Assembly (NCBI GenBank): GCA_017545325.1
Contig: JAFWOX010000099.1
Span: forward strand, 1-48,632
Length of the DNA: 48,632 bases
Direction of reading: 5' to 3'
DNA from: Oscillospiraceae bacterium
GTDB lineage: Bacteria > Bacillota_A > Clostridia > Oscillospirales > Oscillospiraceae
Part shown: one piece after another, positions 29,795-38,397 of the stretch
Numbering within the stretch: the first letter of the stretch is position 1
Layout: every line of letters starts with the position of its first letter
Translations under genes and position numbers: made by a program
The notes under the pieces: generated by a model
What the model was told of the DNA's origin: nothing
Database searches by the model: none
What the model saw: the letters and a program-made list of their open reading frames with translations, nothing else

Positions 29795-30730
29795 CTATTC
29801 TTCCGGCTTCTCCTCCGCCTTATCCTCCGGCGGGGAGATGATCACTTCCCCTTCCCGCATGGAGAGGCGGACCCGGTTGCCCTCCACCCCCATCTCCTGG
29901 AGGTATTCCGGCGGGATCTGCACCCGGCCGTTCCGGTCCAGAATGGCGAATTCCTCATGCCGGGTGAAGTGGGCCTGGCCGGAGGTATCCAGGGTGGCGA
30001 TATCCGCCATCTTTCCGGCATAGTCTGTTTTCAGCACCCGCTCGGAGCTGATCTTCCCATCCCGGATGGAGACCACCCGGTTCACCTTTTCCGCCACGCT
30101 CAGGTCATGGGTGACGATGACGATGGTGATGCCCAGCGTTTCATTCAGCCGCTTGAAGGTATCGAAAATATAGGCCGCGGTCTGGGGATCCACGGATCCA
30201 GTGGGTTCGTCCGCCAGGAGGAGCTTTGGGTTATTGGCCAGGGCGATGGCAATGGCCACGCGCTGCTGCTCGCCGCCGGACATCTCCCCCAGCCGGCTCA
30301 GCTTCTTATGCCCCAGGCCCACCAGCTCCAGCAGCTCCATGGCCCGCTCCTTGGTGGCGGCTTCGCTGCGGGAGAAGAGCATGGGCACCTGGACATTCTG
30401 CCAGGCCGGGAGATACGGGATCAGGTTCCGGGCGTTATTCTGCCAAACGAAGCCCACCACATCCCGCTTGTACTTCACCAGCTCCGTATCGCTGAGGCGG
30501 AACAGGTCCAGACCGTCCACATACAGCCGTCCTGCGGTGGGACGGTCCAGGCCGCCCAGCATATTCAGAAAGGTGCTCTTGCCGCTGCCGCTGTTGCCGA
30601 TGATGGCCATGAGCTCGCCCCGGCGCACCACGCAGTCCAGTCCCTGGAGGGCCATGACCTCGGTTTCGTCGGTCTTATAGATCTTCACCAGGTTATCACA
30701 CCGGATGATCATATCGTTTTCAGTTTCCAT
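29795..30730 (-). CDS. MacB/LolD-type ABC ATPase with C-terminal AbrB/SpoVT-like domain
   Basis: A 311-residue ABC ATPase: Walker A 'GNSGSGKST', Q-loop 'VGFVWQNNARN', signature MSGGEQQR, Walker B 'LLLADEPTGSVD' and switch His in 'VIVTHDLSVAEKVNR', all intact. After the normal end (~230) there is a ~75-residue extension ending in a SpoVT/AbrB-like swapped-hairpin motif at ~261-300 ('FAILDRNGRVQIPPEYLQEM', 'GNRVRLSMREGEVIIS'), normally a DNA-binding or dimerisation fold. The start at 30730 has GGAGAG upstream and overlaps the preceding ATPase by 11 nt. It is the last gene of the export operon. The extension could bind DNA, dimerise the ATPase or sense a ligand. Confidence 0.87.
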   Translation of the reverse strand: METENDMIIRCDNLVKIYKTDETEVMALQGLDCVVRRGELMAIIGNSGSGKSTFLNMLGGLDRPTAGRLYVDGLDLFRLSDTELVKYKRDVVGFVWQNNARNLIPYLPAWQNVQVPMLFSRSEAATKERAMELLELVGLGHKKLSRLGEMSGGEQQRVAIAIALANNPKLLLADEPTGSVDPQTAAYIFDTFKRLNETLGITIVIVTHDLSVAEKVNRVVSIRDGKISSERVLKTDYAGKMADIATLDTSGQAHFTRHEEFAILDRNGRVQIPPEYLQEMGVEGNRVRLSMREGEVIISPPEDKAEEKPEE

Positions 30731-31406
30731 CCACGATCTCTCCGTTCTCCAGGGAATAGACCCTGTCTCCGATCTCCATAAAGCCCCGGTCATGGGTGGT
30801 CATGACGATGCTGACGCCCTGACTCTGGTTCAGCTCCTTGAAGATCTTCACCACCTGCAGCGCCGTGTTGGTATCCAGCTCGCCCGTGGGCTCATCCGCA
30901 AAGACCAGCTTGGGCTTATGGGCGATGGCCCGGGCGATGGCCACGCGCTGCTGCTCGCCGCCGGACATTTCGCTGGGCAGATGGGCCATGCGCTTTCCCA
31001 GACCCACCAGCTCCAGGCACTCCCGGACCCGCTCCTTCCGGTCCCCCTTCCAGCCCGCGAGCCGGAGGGCATAGTCCACGTTCTCCGCCGCGGTCATGAT
31101 GGGGATCAGGGCGACAGACTGGAACACAAAGCCGATATCCCGCCGTCTCAGGCTGGTCCTGGCGGCTTCGCTCATGGAGTCCATCGTTTTGCCGTCGAAC
31201 TCCACCGTTCCCGCGGTAGCCTGGTCCAGCCCGCTGAGGATGTTCATCAGGGTGGTCTTTCCGCTGCCGGAGCGGCCCTTCAAGATGGTCAGCCTGCTCC
31301 GGGGCACCTGGATATCCACGCCCTTCAGCGCCCAGAACAGGTCACCGCCGGGCACGGGATAGCCTTTCTTGATACCGGTACCGGTGAGGATCAATTCCGT
31401 ATCCAT
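30720..31406 (-). CDS. ABC exporter ATPase (MacB/LolD family)
   Basis: A 228-residue ATPase of the MacB/LolD class: Walker A 'GRSGSGKTT', Q-loop '[20 protein letters not shown]', signature MSGGEQQR, Walker B '[12 protein letters not shown]', switch His in '[15 protein letters not shown]'. These ATPases drive FtsX-like permeases that move lipoproteins, peptides or drugs across the outer face by mechanotransmission. It lies between the FtsX permease gene and the AbrB-tailed ATPase gene; two different ATPases probably form a heterodimer on the large permease. The start is ATG at 31406. Confidence 0.92.
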   Translation of the reverse strand: MDTELILTGTGIKKGYPVPGGDLFWALKGVDIQVPRSRLTILKGRSGSGKTTLMNILSGLDQATAGTVEFDGKTMDSMSEAARTSLRRRDIGFVFQSVALIPIMTAAENVDYALRLAGWKGDRKERVRECLELVGLGKRMAHLPSEMSGGEQQRVAIARAIAHKPKLVFADEPTGELDTNTALQVVKIFKELNQSQGVSIVMTTHDRGFMEIGDRVYSLENGEIVDGN

Positions 31407-31419
31407 GTTCTCGCCTCCC

Positions 31420-34245
31420 TTAATCCTCGCCCAGCTTCAGTGCCTGGGAGATCTTGATCTTCTTCACCAGCATGCCCAGGATCACCATACACAGGATCAC
31501 CATGGCGGCTACCAGGCAGAGCAGGCGGGCCATATCTCCGCTGTCGGAGATGATCTGCAGGGGCAGGACCGTATCCGTGGAGGCATAGGCCAGCTGCACC
31601 AGGGGCACATAGAGCTTGGAGGCGATGAGGCCAACGGCCACGCCCAGAGCGATGGAGACGCCGGAGATAAACACCTGTTCATTTGCCAGCATGCCCACGA
31701 TCTCTCCCAGGGTCATGCCCATGGCCCGGAAGATGCCCATGAGCAGGGTCCGGCTCCGAATGGACAGGATCCAGTAGATCAGGAAGCCCACCGCACATAG
31801 GAGCAGCACCACCACGAAGCACAGGGTGAGAATGCCGTTCGTTCCCTGGAAAATGGGGTCGTTTTTCAGCTCGATGAGCTGCGCCCGGGAATCCCGGAAG
31901 GTGGTGAAATGCACATCGCTCTTCGCTGCGAAGTCATAGATGAAATCCGTGGAGTCCTTGGCCTTCATCCAGATCTGGTACGGGGTGATTCCCCAGGTAT
32001 TCTGGATATACCGCAGATGGGCCACCACCAGGAAATGGCTGACCTCCTTCGTGGAGCCGTCGCTGGCGGTAATGGTGGTTTTGGGATTATATCCCGGCCA
32101 GTAGTCCACAAAGCCGTAGATGATGCCATGGCAGCGGTTCCCTTCCCCGCTGCGGTAATAGATACTGTCTCCCAGCTCATAGCCGAAGTCCTGAAGGTTT
32201 GTGGAAACCAGCACCGCCCGGGGACTTACCGCCATGGCGTTCAGGTATTCATACCAGTGCACCGGCAGCAGATCCGTCTGGAAATCCACGCATTCGCCGA
32301 ATTCCTTCACATTGATGCCCATGAGGAGGCAGGGTACGCTGCGGGAGCCTTCCTTGAGGCTGCAGTAGGCCCCCTCGTCATACATCACCTTGGTGATGAC
32401 CTCGGCGCCCTCCAGGGCGTTGTACTTGCCGAAATCCGGCTCCGTATACCGGAGCTGGAAGCCGATAAGGTCATCCGGATTCTGCGCCTCATCCCGGTTA
32501 TCCTCCCAGGCCTCCTGCAGGACGATATCCGCCCCGTTCATGTAGGCGATGCGGTTCTCCTCGTTGGCGTTGATGGTTCGGGCGGTCTGGGCATTGAAGA
32601 TGCCGATGGCCAGGGTGATCACCAGGAAGGCGATGATGTACCCCTGGCTGCTCCGGGTGCGCATCACCTGGAGGAAGGAGGAATACATGGCGGGAGACCA
32701 GCGCTTTTTGCCGATGGTGTACACCAGCCAGGCGATCAGAGGGACGATGCGCAGGGCGACCAGGCCGGCGCCGATCACGAAGAGCGAGGAAGAAAGGTAC
32801 AGAAGGGGATCCAATCCCTCCCCTTCCAGCACCTTCTGGGCCAGGGCGGCCTTCTGCCCGTTAAAGGTGTACAGGCCATACAGGGAAACCCCCAGGAGGA
32901 GGATATCCAGATAGAAGCGCTGGAACCAGGGCTTGTCCGACCTCCGCTTCTTCTGCTTCTGGGCCACGATGCTCAGCCGGGCATAGCGGATGGAGGGCAG
33001 CACCATGGCCAGCATGCTCAGCAGCGCCGCGCCGCAGCCATAGATCCAAACATCCCGGGTATAGCGCACCAGCAGCGCTTTTCGGGAGACAAATTCCAGG
33101 AAGGCGTTTGCCGAACCCAGCACCTGACAGATGACGGCGCTCAGCGGCAGGCCCACCGCCAGGCTCACCCCGGCCACCAGGATGCTCTGCAGCAGGTAGA
33201 TCCCCAAGATCTGCCGTCTGCCCGCGCCCCGGCTTTTGATGACGCTGATCTCGCTCTGCTCCATGCTCAGGATCTGACCGGAGACCATGAAGATAAAGGC
33301 GGCGAGAAGGGCGTAGATGGGGATCTGCAGGATGCGCAGGGTGACCCGGACCCGGGCCGCATCCACCAGATACTGCCCCAGGATGCCGCTGTAATACTCG
33401 TTGTAGCTGACGTTGTTCCGCTCCTTATGGAGGGCGGCGTCCTTCTGGGCTTCCGCATAGAGGAACTCCGCATTATCCACCGTGACATCGTGGTAATCCA
33501 TCACCACGAACCACAGCCCCATGGATTTGCAGGGCAGGCGCACCATGCTCCCGAACCGCTCCTGATAGATCTGCTCAGACATCATGAGCTGGTTCTCATA
33601 GGTGGAGGGGCTCTTGTACCAATAATGGTCCCCCTCATCCGCGGCATCATAAATGCCCACCACCTGGACCTTCAGAGGCGCCTCGTTTTCATCGGTCACC
33701 TTCGGCAGCTCCAGCACCTCGTTCAGCAGGAGGTTCTGCTTGATGAGGGCCTTCTGGCTCACCACGACCTCGATGACCCCATCCCTGATCTCATCCGAAT
33801 ACATGCGGCCGGAGATGATCTTCGCATGCTCCGGCAGACCGGTGAGGCAGCCCAGGCGGACCTCCTTGCTGGTGAAGTTGGACCGGGGAAGGGTGGGCGC
33901 GATCTGCACCGCCTCCATAAAGGTGTTCTCCACGATCCATTCCTGCCGAAGTCCCAGGCGCCCGGGCATGGCGTAGGCCATATCCCGCTCCTGCCGGTAA
34001 TACTCGATGGCGCTGCTTCCCTCCCGGGAGTTGGCCGGCACACTGCTGAGCATGTACGCCGTGGTGGCATACCGCCCGTTCTGGGTGACATAGCTGGACA
34101 GGGTGCCGGTGAGCATCCGCTGCAGCGCCGCTTCCGTATACATGGGATTCCCGGCGGCGATGGCCACCAGCAGGATATTGCCCACCAGCAAAGCGGCCAT
34201 AAGCCACTTTTTATTCAGCATTTTCCGTAAGACGAATTGAAGCAT
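31420..34245 (-). CDS. FtsX-like ABC permease
   Basis: A 941-residue permease. An N-terminal helix at ~14-33 is followed by a large outer domain, a three-helix FtsX block at ~300-430 ('IYALLAAFIFMVSGQILSME', 'SVIKSRGAGRRQILGIYLLQ'), a second helix group at ~470-560 ('IIAFLVITLAIGIFNAQTAR'), another outer domain, and a C-terminal FtsX block ('GFLIYWILSIRSRTLLMGIF', 'RAMGMTLGEIVGMLANEQVF'). This duplicated layout matches large Gram-positive FtsX permeases. Both outer domains probably contact the three adaptor lipoproteins encoded upstream. No substrate can be read from it. A shadow frame on the other strand is not coding. Confidence 0.9.
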   Translation of the reverse strand: MLQFVLRKMLNKKWLMAALLVGNILLVAIAAGNPMYTEAALQRMLTGTLSSYVTQNGRYATTAYMLSSVPANSREGSSAIEYYRQERDMAYAMPGRLGLRQEWIVENTFMEAVQIAPTLPRSNFTSKEVRLGCLTGLPEHAKIISGRMYSDEIRDGVIEVVVSQKALIKQNLLLNEVLELPKVTDENEAPLKVQVVGIYDAADEGDHYWYKSPSTYENQLMMSEQIYQERFGSMVRLPCKSMGLWFVVMDYHDVTVDNAEFLYAEAQKDAALHKERNNVSYNEYYSGILGQYLVDAARVRVTLRILQIPIYALLAAFIFMVSGQILSMEQSEISVIKSRGAGRRQILGIYLLQSILVAGVSLAVGLPLSAVICQVLGSANAFLEFVSRKALLVRYTRDVWIYGCGAALLSMLAMVLPSIRYARLSIVAQKQKKRRSDKPWFQRFYLDILLLGVSLYGLYTFNGQKAALAQKVLEGEGLDPLLYLSSSLFVIGAGLVALRIVPLIAWLVYTIGKKRWSPAMYSSFLQVMRTRSSQGYIIAFLVITLAIGIFNAQTARTINANEENRIAYMNGADIVLQEAWEDNRDEAQNPDDLIGFQLRYTEPDFGKYNALEGAEVITKVMYDEGAYCSLKEGSRSVPCLLMGINVKEFGECVDFQTDLLPVHWYEYLNAMAVSPRAVLVSTNLQDFGYELGDSIYYRSGEGNRCHGIIYGFVDYWPGYNPKTTITASDGSTKEVSHFLVVAHLRYIQNTWGITPYQIWMKAKDSTDFIYDFAAKSDVHFTTFRDSRAQLIELKNDPIFQGTNGILTLCFVVVLLLCAVGFLIYWILSIRSRTLLMGIFRAMGMTLGEIVGMLANEQVFISGVSIALGVAVGLIASKLYVPLVQLAYASTDTVLPLQIISDSGDMARLLCLVAAMVILCMVILGMLVKKIKISQALKLGED

Positions 34246-34260
34246 GCCCTTCCGCCTCCC

Positions 34261-35370
34261 TCAGGTGTTGTAAGAGCTGACCACGACCCGATCGCCCTCC
34301 TTGAGGCCCTGGAGGATCACGACCATCGTCCCGGTCGCCGGTCCGCGAAGGACCGGCCGCTGCTTGGGGGTATCCCCCTCCAGGATGGTAACGTAGTAGA
34401 CCCCCTCTTCGCTGGTCAGGGCGTTTTTGGGGACCACCAGGGCATCCCGCAGCATGAGGCAGCTGACCTCCATGGCGGACTGTGTGCTTTTCCCCGTCAG
34501 CGCGCTGGGGTCCACCCGGACAAAGATATTGGTGCCCCGGTAGCGAAGGGGCACGACCTCCGGAGAGGAGACGATCGTTCCGGTGACCTGCTTCGCCCGG
34601 TCTCCCCGGCCGACGGTGACGCTGAGCTCCCGGCCGTAGACATAGCAGCCGCTGGCGCTGCTGCCCATGAGCAGGATGGAGTCCGCCCCATTGATCGAGC
34701 AGAGCTCGGTGCCGGCGGGAATGACCTCCCCGGCCTTATACCGGCTGTTCACCGAACGGATGAATCCGTCTACCGGAGCACGGAGGACGATCTCCCCCGC
34801 CGCCGCTTTCATCTCCTCCAGGCTCGCCTCCAGGGTCTTCAGCCGGAATTCGGTCTGGAGGGCGTACAGGTCCCGGTCCGCTTCCATACTCTCCGCCTGC
34901 TTATCCCGGATCTCCCGGCGGACCCGGGTATAGGCGGTCATATCCCGGATGTTTTCGATCTGCTCCTCGTACCAGGCGAGGCGTTCTTCCCGGTTGGCCC
35001 GCTGGGCCTGGATCTCCAGCTCCCTCTGCCGAATGTCCGATGCGGAGCCGATCCCCTGGAGGACGACCACCGGGTCCCCCTCCTTCACCTCCTGGCCGCG
35101 TTCCACCAGGATCTCCTTCAGCACCAGCTGGCTGCTGCCGGTGCGCACGGGGCGCACCAGACGATAGGTCACGTCGCCGGTGATGGTCAGGGTACGGTAC
35201 ATATCCTGCTTTTCCACCGTAACGGTCTGATAGGTCGTCTTTTTTTCCGCAATCCCACTGTCCGCCAGGCGGGTGGACATATCCACCGTTGCCGCGGGCT
35301 TGGCGGCGCAGCCCGCTGCAAGCAGGAGGGCAAGGGTCAGAAGCGCGGCCTTTCCTTTAGTTCCCAACAT
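34261..35370 (-). CDS. Efflux adaptor lipoprotein 3 (HlyD/MacA-like)
   Basis: A 369-residue adaptor with a lipoprotein signal (MLGTKGKAALLTLALLLAAGC, lipobox L-A-A-G-C). Features are a lipoyl-like hairpin ('VERGQEVKEGDPVVVLQGIG'), a coiled-coil hairpin ('RELEIQAQRANREERLAWYE', 'EFRLKTLEASLEEMKAAAGE'), the partner lipoyl half 'LRAPVDGFIRSVNSRYKAGEVIPAG', and membrane-proximal strands to the end. Adaptors link an ABC permease with its substrate or outer layer. It overlaps the second adaptor gene by 14 nt. GGAGAG precedes the ATG at 35370, which keeps the signal peptide; an upstream extension would not. Confidence 0.85.
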   Translation of the reverse strand: MLGTKGKAALLTLALLLAAGCAAKPAATVDMSTRLADSGIAEKKTTYQTVTVEKQDMYRTLTITGDVTYRLVRPVRTGSSQLVLKEILVERGQEVKEGDPVVVLQGIGSASDIRQRELEIQAQRANREERLAWYEEQIENIRDMTAYTRVRREIRDKQAESMEADRDLYALQTEFRLKTLEASLEEMKAAAGEIVLRAPVDGFIRSVNSRYKAGEVIPAGTELCSINGADSILLMGSSASGCYVYGRELSVTVGRGDRAKQVTGTIVSSPEVVPLRYRGTNIFVRVDPSALTGKSTQSAMEVSCLMLRDALVVPKNALTSEEGVYYVTILEGDTPKQRPVLRGPATGTMVVILQGLKEGDRVVVSSYNT

Positions 35371-36448
35371 AGACCTGCTCTCCTTCCTCCAGTCCCTGGG
35401 TGATCTGGACCAAAGCATCGGTGAAGATCCCCCGGGTCACGGTCAGCCTTTCCCTTCCCTCCGGGGTCACGCGATAGACATAGTATCCGGCGGTATCCCG
35501 ATGCACGGCATTGGCCGGAAGGATCAGCGCGTCCTCCGCATGGTCCGTCGTCAGGAAAAGGACCACCTCCATGCCCGGTTCCACCGGATTGCCGTTGGCG
35601 TCCGTCACCAGGAAGGTGCTCTGCATCGTATCGCCGGAGGCCTTCATGGCCAGGTATTCCTTCCGATCCAGAGGCACATACTCCACCTCCACCCGGTATC
35701 CGTCCACCATGGCATAGAGCTCGGAAGCCCGGCCCACCTGGTCGGCGGTGAGGTATTCCGTGCGGATGCGGGCGGAGCCGGCGGCGGCCAGCCAGATGAC
35801 GGCGTTGTTGGCCATGGCATAGCCGCCCTCGGCGGCGGCGCAGTGCACGACCGTCCCGTCGCAGGGGGCGGCGAGCACGCCGGCGCTGAGCTGCTTTTCC
35901 AGCTCCTCGATGCTCCGGACCATATCCTCACGGCTCAGGACCCAAAGGGCCTCGAACTCCTCCAGCTGGTTTTCCTGCTCCGCGATCTGGGATTCCTTCA
36001 GCCTTCTGGCGGTGGAGGAAGCGCCGTAATTCCTCAGCTCCTCCAGCTCCAGCCGGGCAATATCCAGCTGCAGCTCCCGCTTCTTCCGGTTCAGCTCATG
36101 CTCGGTATCCGAATACTCCAGCTGATCCCGGGCGGAATCCAGGGCCGATTCCAGGGATGCGGTGTTCAGCCTGGCCATGACCTGCCCGGCTTTGACCTGG
36201 CTCCCCACGCTCACCAGAACCTCGGTGATGAGGCCCGCGCCGGTGAAGGAGAGCTCAAGCACTTCCGGCAGGACCAGGCCGCTGTAGGTCTGTACCTTCC
36301 CGATGCTGCCCCGGGTCACGGTCACAACATCCTGCTCCATGCCCGCAGGCTCCCGCAGGGGCGGCGCCGTCATCTCCTCCGTTCCGGCGCAGCCGGTGAG
36401 AAGCAGCGCAAGCAGCAGGAGGAGGGCGACGATCGTATTCCTTCTCAT
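35357..36448 (-). CDS. Efflux adaptor lipoprotein 2 (HlyD/MacA-like)
   Basis: A 363-residue paralogue of the neighbouring adaptors. The signal is MRRNTIVALLLLLALLLTGC (lipobox L-L-T-G-C), followed by the lipoyl half 'VLVSVGSQVKAGQVMARLNT', a coiled coil ('DQLEYSDTEHELNRKKRELQ', 'KESQIAEQENQLEEFEALW'), the second lipoyl half 'LAAPCDGTVVHCAAAEGGYA', and a C-terminal 'NAVHRDTAGYYVYRVTPEGRERLTV' strand domain. The start codon at 36448 has TTAGGAGC in front. It differs most from the others in its outer loop. All three adaptors probably assemble on one permease. Confidence 0.85.
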   Translation of the reverse strand: MRRNTIVALLLLLALLLTGCAGTEEMTAPPLREPAGMEQDVVTVTRGSIGKVQTYSGLVLPEVLELSFTGAGLITEVLVSVGSQVKAGQVMARLNTASLESALDSARDQLEYSDTEHELNRKKRELQLDIARLELEELRNYGASSTARRLKESQIAEQENQLEEFEALWVLSREDMVRSIEELEKQLSAGVLAAPCDGTVVHCAAAEGGYAMANNAVIWLAAAGSARIRTEYLTADQVGRASELYAMVDGYRVEVEYVPLDRKEYLAMKASGDTMQSTFLVTDANGNPVEPGMEVVLFLTTDHAEDALILPANAVHRDTAGYYVYRVTPEGRERLTVTRGIFTDALVQITQGLEEGEQVYVGN

Positions 36449-36459
36449 GCGCTTCGCTC

Positions 36460-37518
36460 CTAACTGACGATGACCGTATCGCCCTCGGTAAGGCCGTCGG
36501 TCACCTCGATATACCATCCGGCCAGGAGCCCGCAGCTCACGGGCTTCGCGTTCTTCAGGCCGTTTTCATCCTCATAATACACATAATACTGATCGCCGAC
36601 GGTGAACACCGCCCGCTTGGGCAGGATCAGCACATCCTCCCGGCTGTCCAGCATCAGCTCAACCGTTCCCCGGACATTGTCCCCGGTGGGCGTCTCGGGT
36701 CCCAGCAGCTTCAGATAGACCGTCCGGTTGCCCCGGGAATCCTCATATTCCTCCAGACCCAGGGAGGCCGCGGATACGGCCACGCAGGGGTATTCCGCTT
36801 CCCCGCACAGGACGTCCACGCTGGTCCCCGGCCGGAGCCACTGCCAGGCATCCGTACTTCCGGTGAACATGGAGGATGCGGTATCGGTGATCGTGGCGAC
36901 CAGATCCGCCTTGGAGGAGGTCTCCCCCTCCCGGAGGGATTTCACATAGGTCACGACCCCATCGATCCCCGCATACAGGCGCAGGCTCTCCAACTCCTCC
37001 GAGAGCTCGTCCCGTTTCTCCTGCCGGATCGTCAGCGATTCCTGATAATACGCCAAGTCGGCGGCCCGGGCGTCCGAGGCGGTGGTATTGTCCGCCTTCC
37101 GGAGGGCTTCCTGCTCCAGGGCCAGCTCCAGCGCCTTTTCCGCGCTGCGCACCTGGATCTCCAGACGGGCGATCTCCTCCTCCGTTTGCCTCAGACTCTC
37201 CTTTATGTCTCCCGCCTCCAGCTCCGCCACGAGGGTGCCCGCGGCTACCTCCTGACCGACGGCCACGAAAATCGTGCCATAGGGCTTATCCGGCACGGCG
37301 AATTTGAGGTTCTCCTGCCGGGTGGCGCTGAAGGTACAGTTGAAGGTCTGCACCAGGTTCAGATCGCCCCGGGTCACCTGGGCGGTTATGTACTCCGCGC
37401 CGCTGAAGGGGGTGACCAGGGGAAGCTCGGGTACCTCCGGCTCCGCCGGCAGGAGGAAACAGCCGGTCAGCCCCAGGAGGCACAGCGCGGAGAGGGGGAG
37501 TGCGATCCATTTTCTCAA
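36460..37518 (-). CDS. Efflux adaptor lipoprotein 1 (HlyD/MacA-like)
   Basis: A 352-residue adaptor starting with TTG at 37518 (the signal needs it: LRKWIALPLSALCLLGLTGC, lipobox G-L-T-G-C). Features are the lipoyl half 'FVAVGQEVAAGTLVAELEAG', a coiled coil ('QTEEEIARLEIQVRSAEKAL', 'SLTIRQEKRDELSEELESLR'), the second half 'LYAGIDGVVTYVKSLREGET', and a C-terminal 'VFTVGDQYYVYYEDENGLKN' region. It is first in the operon, ~43 nt after the predicted transcript start. The upstream ribosome site is weak (GAGAG), so its translation may be low or controlled. The paralogy of the three adaptors is clear from shared segment order. Confidence 0.83.
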   Translation of the reverse strand: MRKWIALPLSALCLLGLTGCFLLPAEPEVPELPLVTPFSGAEYITAQVTRGDLNLVQTFNCTFSATRQENLKFAVPDKPYGTIFVAVGQEVAAGTLVAELEAGDIKESLRQTEEEIARLEIQVRSAEKALELALEQEALRKADNTTASDARAADLAYYQESLTIRQEKRDELSEELESLRLYAGIDGVVTYVKSLREGETSSKADLVATITDTASSMFTGSTDAWQWLRPGTSVDVLCGEAEYPCVAVSAASLGLEEYEDSRGNRTVYLKLLGPETPTGDNVRGTVELMLDSREDVLILPKRAVFTVGDQYYVYYEDENGLKNAKPVSCGLLAGWYIEVTDGLTEGDTVIVS

Positions 37519-37567
37519 CGCAGTTCAACTCTCTTCTGCTTGAAATAAGGAAGAATAAACAAATGAA

Positions 37568-37596
37568 AGTATACAATATTTCGCCTCATACGTCAA
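37568..37596 (-). promoter_or_regulatory. Promoter of the export operon
   Basis: On the minus strand, TTGACG (37591-37596), 17-bp spacer, TATACT (37568-37573), 50 bp before the TTG start of adaptor 1. It drives adaptors, permease and both ATPases. Confidence 0.85.
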
Positions 37597-37661
37597 CATA
37601 AACAGGCGATTTCGCACAAATCGGCCCAAATGGCCAAAAAGATGCGGAATGCGGAAAAAAA

Positions 37662-37676
37662 CGCCGGTCAGCGGCG
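37662..37676 (-). terminator. Terminator after the PyrE-like gene
   Basis: CGCCG / CGGCG stem with loop CTGAC on the minus strand, followed there by a run of seven T; 55 bp after the stop at 37731. Confidence 0.7.
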
Positions 37677-37730
37677 GGCATAGTCGCTTCCGGCGGGGAA
37701 AAACTATCGCAAACGGAATGACTTATGCGG

Positions 37731-38249
37731 CTATTCCTGGGGCAGCAAACGGCAATAATCGGAAAAATCCAGTCTTCCCGTCCGCAGCGCGGCGGCGGCT
37801 CCGCATTCCAGATCGGCGAGCCAATGGCAGCGGATATCCTCCCGGTCCAGAAAAAGGCGCAGCTCCTCATCCCCGCTGTTCCAGACCACGGCGGCGGCAG
37901 GACTTCCCCCGGCCCTCCGCAGCGCCGTCAGCTCCGACAGATACGGCCTCAGATCTTCCGACGAGCCGACGATGAGCACGGTCCTGCCCGGGAGGACCGG
38001 CGGAGCATAGGGCAGCCCCAGACGCGCGGCGGTCTCCGCGCCCCAGCCATCCCCCAGAACAGCTTCCCCGGCGGCATAGTGCTCCCGCACCAGGGCGGCC
38101 AGCGCTCCGGTCAGTTCCTCCCGCAGCGCAGGCTCCTCCAGGGCCTTGTCTCCCGCCCAGTCCAGAGGCGTCTCCGCTCCGGGTTCGACCCGCAGCGCGC
38201 CGGCGGCCAGCAGCCGCTCGGCCAGGAGCTCCCGTTCAGAATGATCCAT
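37731..38249 (-). CDS. Shrunken orotate-phosphoribosyltransferase-like protein without PRPP motif
   Basis: A 172-residue protein resembling PyrE along its length: 'ERLLAAGALRVEPGAETPLDW' matches the LLEIGAVKLNPEEPFTWASG start, 'ALVREHYAAGEAVLGDGWGA' and 'AARLGLPYAPPVLPGRTVLI' match the next part, and 'DIRCHWLADLECGAAAAL' the end (SLTDLDTLLEVAL). The diagnostic PRPP-binding motif VVVEDVITTGGS is replaced by 'VLIVGSSEDLRPYLSEL', and the catalytic-loop lysines are missing. It is ~40 residues shorter than PyrE. Catalysis looks unlikely; it may bind a nucleotide or regulate. GGGAAGGAG precedes the ATG. It is divergent from htrA and alone in its unit. Confidence 0.6.
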   Translation of the reverse strand: MDHSERELLAERLLAAGALRVEPGAETPLDWAGDKALEEPALREELTGALAALVREHYAAGEAVLGDGWGAETAARLGLPYAPPVLPGRTVLIVGSSEDLRPYLSELTALRRAGGSPAAAVVWNSGDEELRLFLDREDIRCHWLADLECGAAAALRTGRLDFSDYCRLLPQE

Positions 38250-38303
38250 GGGTCCCTCTCCTTCCCGACAGTCGCAATTTACGATTTGTTCACATGAAAT
38301 TCA

Positions 38304-38326
38304 AGCATCGTTCAAAAGCCGATGCT
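38304..38326. promoter_or_regulatory. Inverted repeat upstream of htrA
   Basis: AGCATCG-N9-CGATGCT, perfect 7-bp arms, ending at a TAGGAT that could be the -10 of htrA. It may be an operator for the stress protease; which strand's promoter it covers is not certain. Confidence 0.45.
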
Positions 38327-38397
38327 AGGATACAGGCAATCAAAGGAAAAACAAAGCGCAAGTATTCCAGGATATTTTCACGAAGAGGTGTTTCATC

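Noticed and set aside
31909..34230. Open frame of 773 codons opposite the FtsX-like permease
   Set aside because: Composition (His, Gln, Asp, Gly) reflects the complement of a real gene; no start signal or domain.
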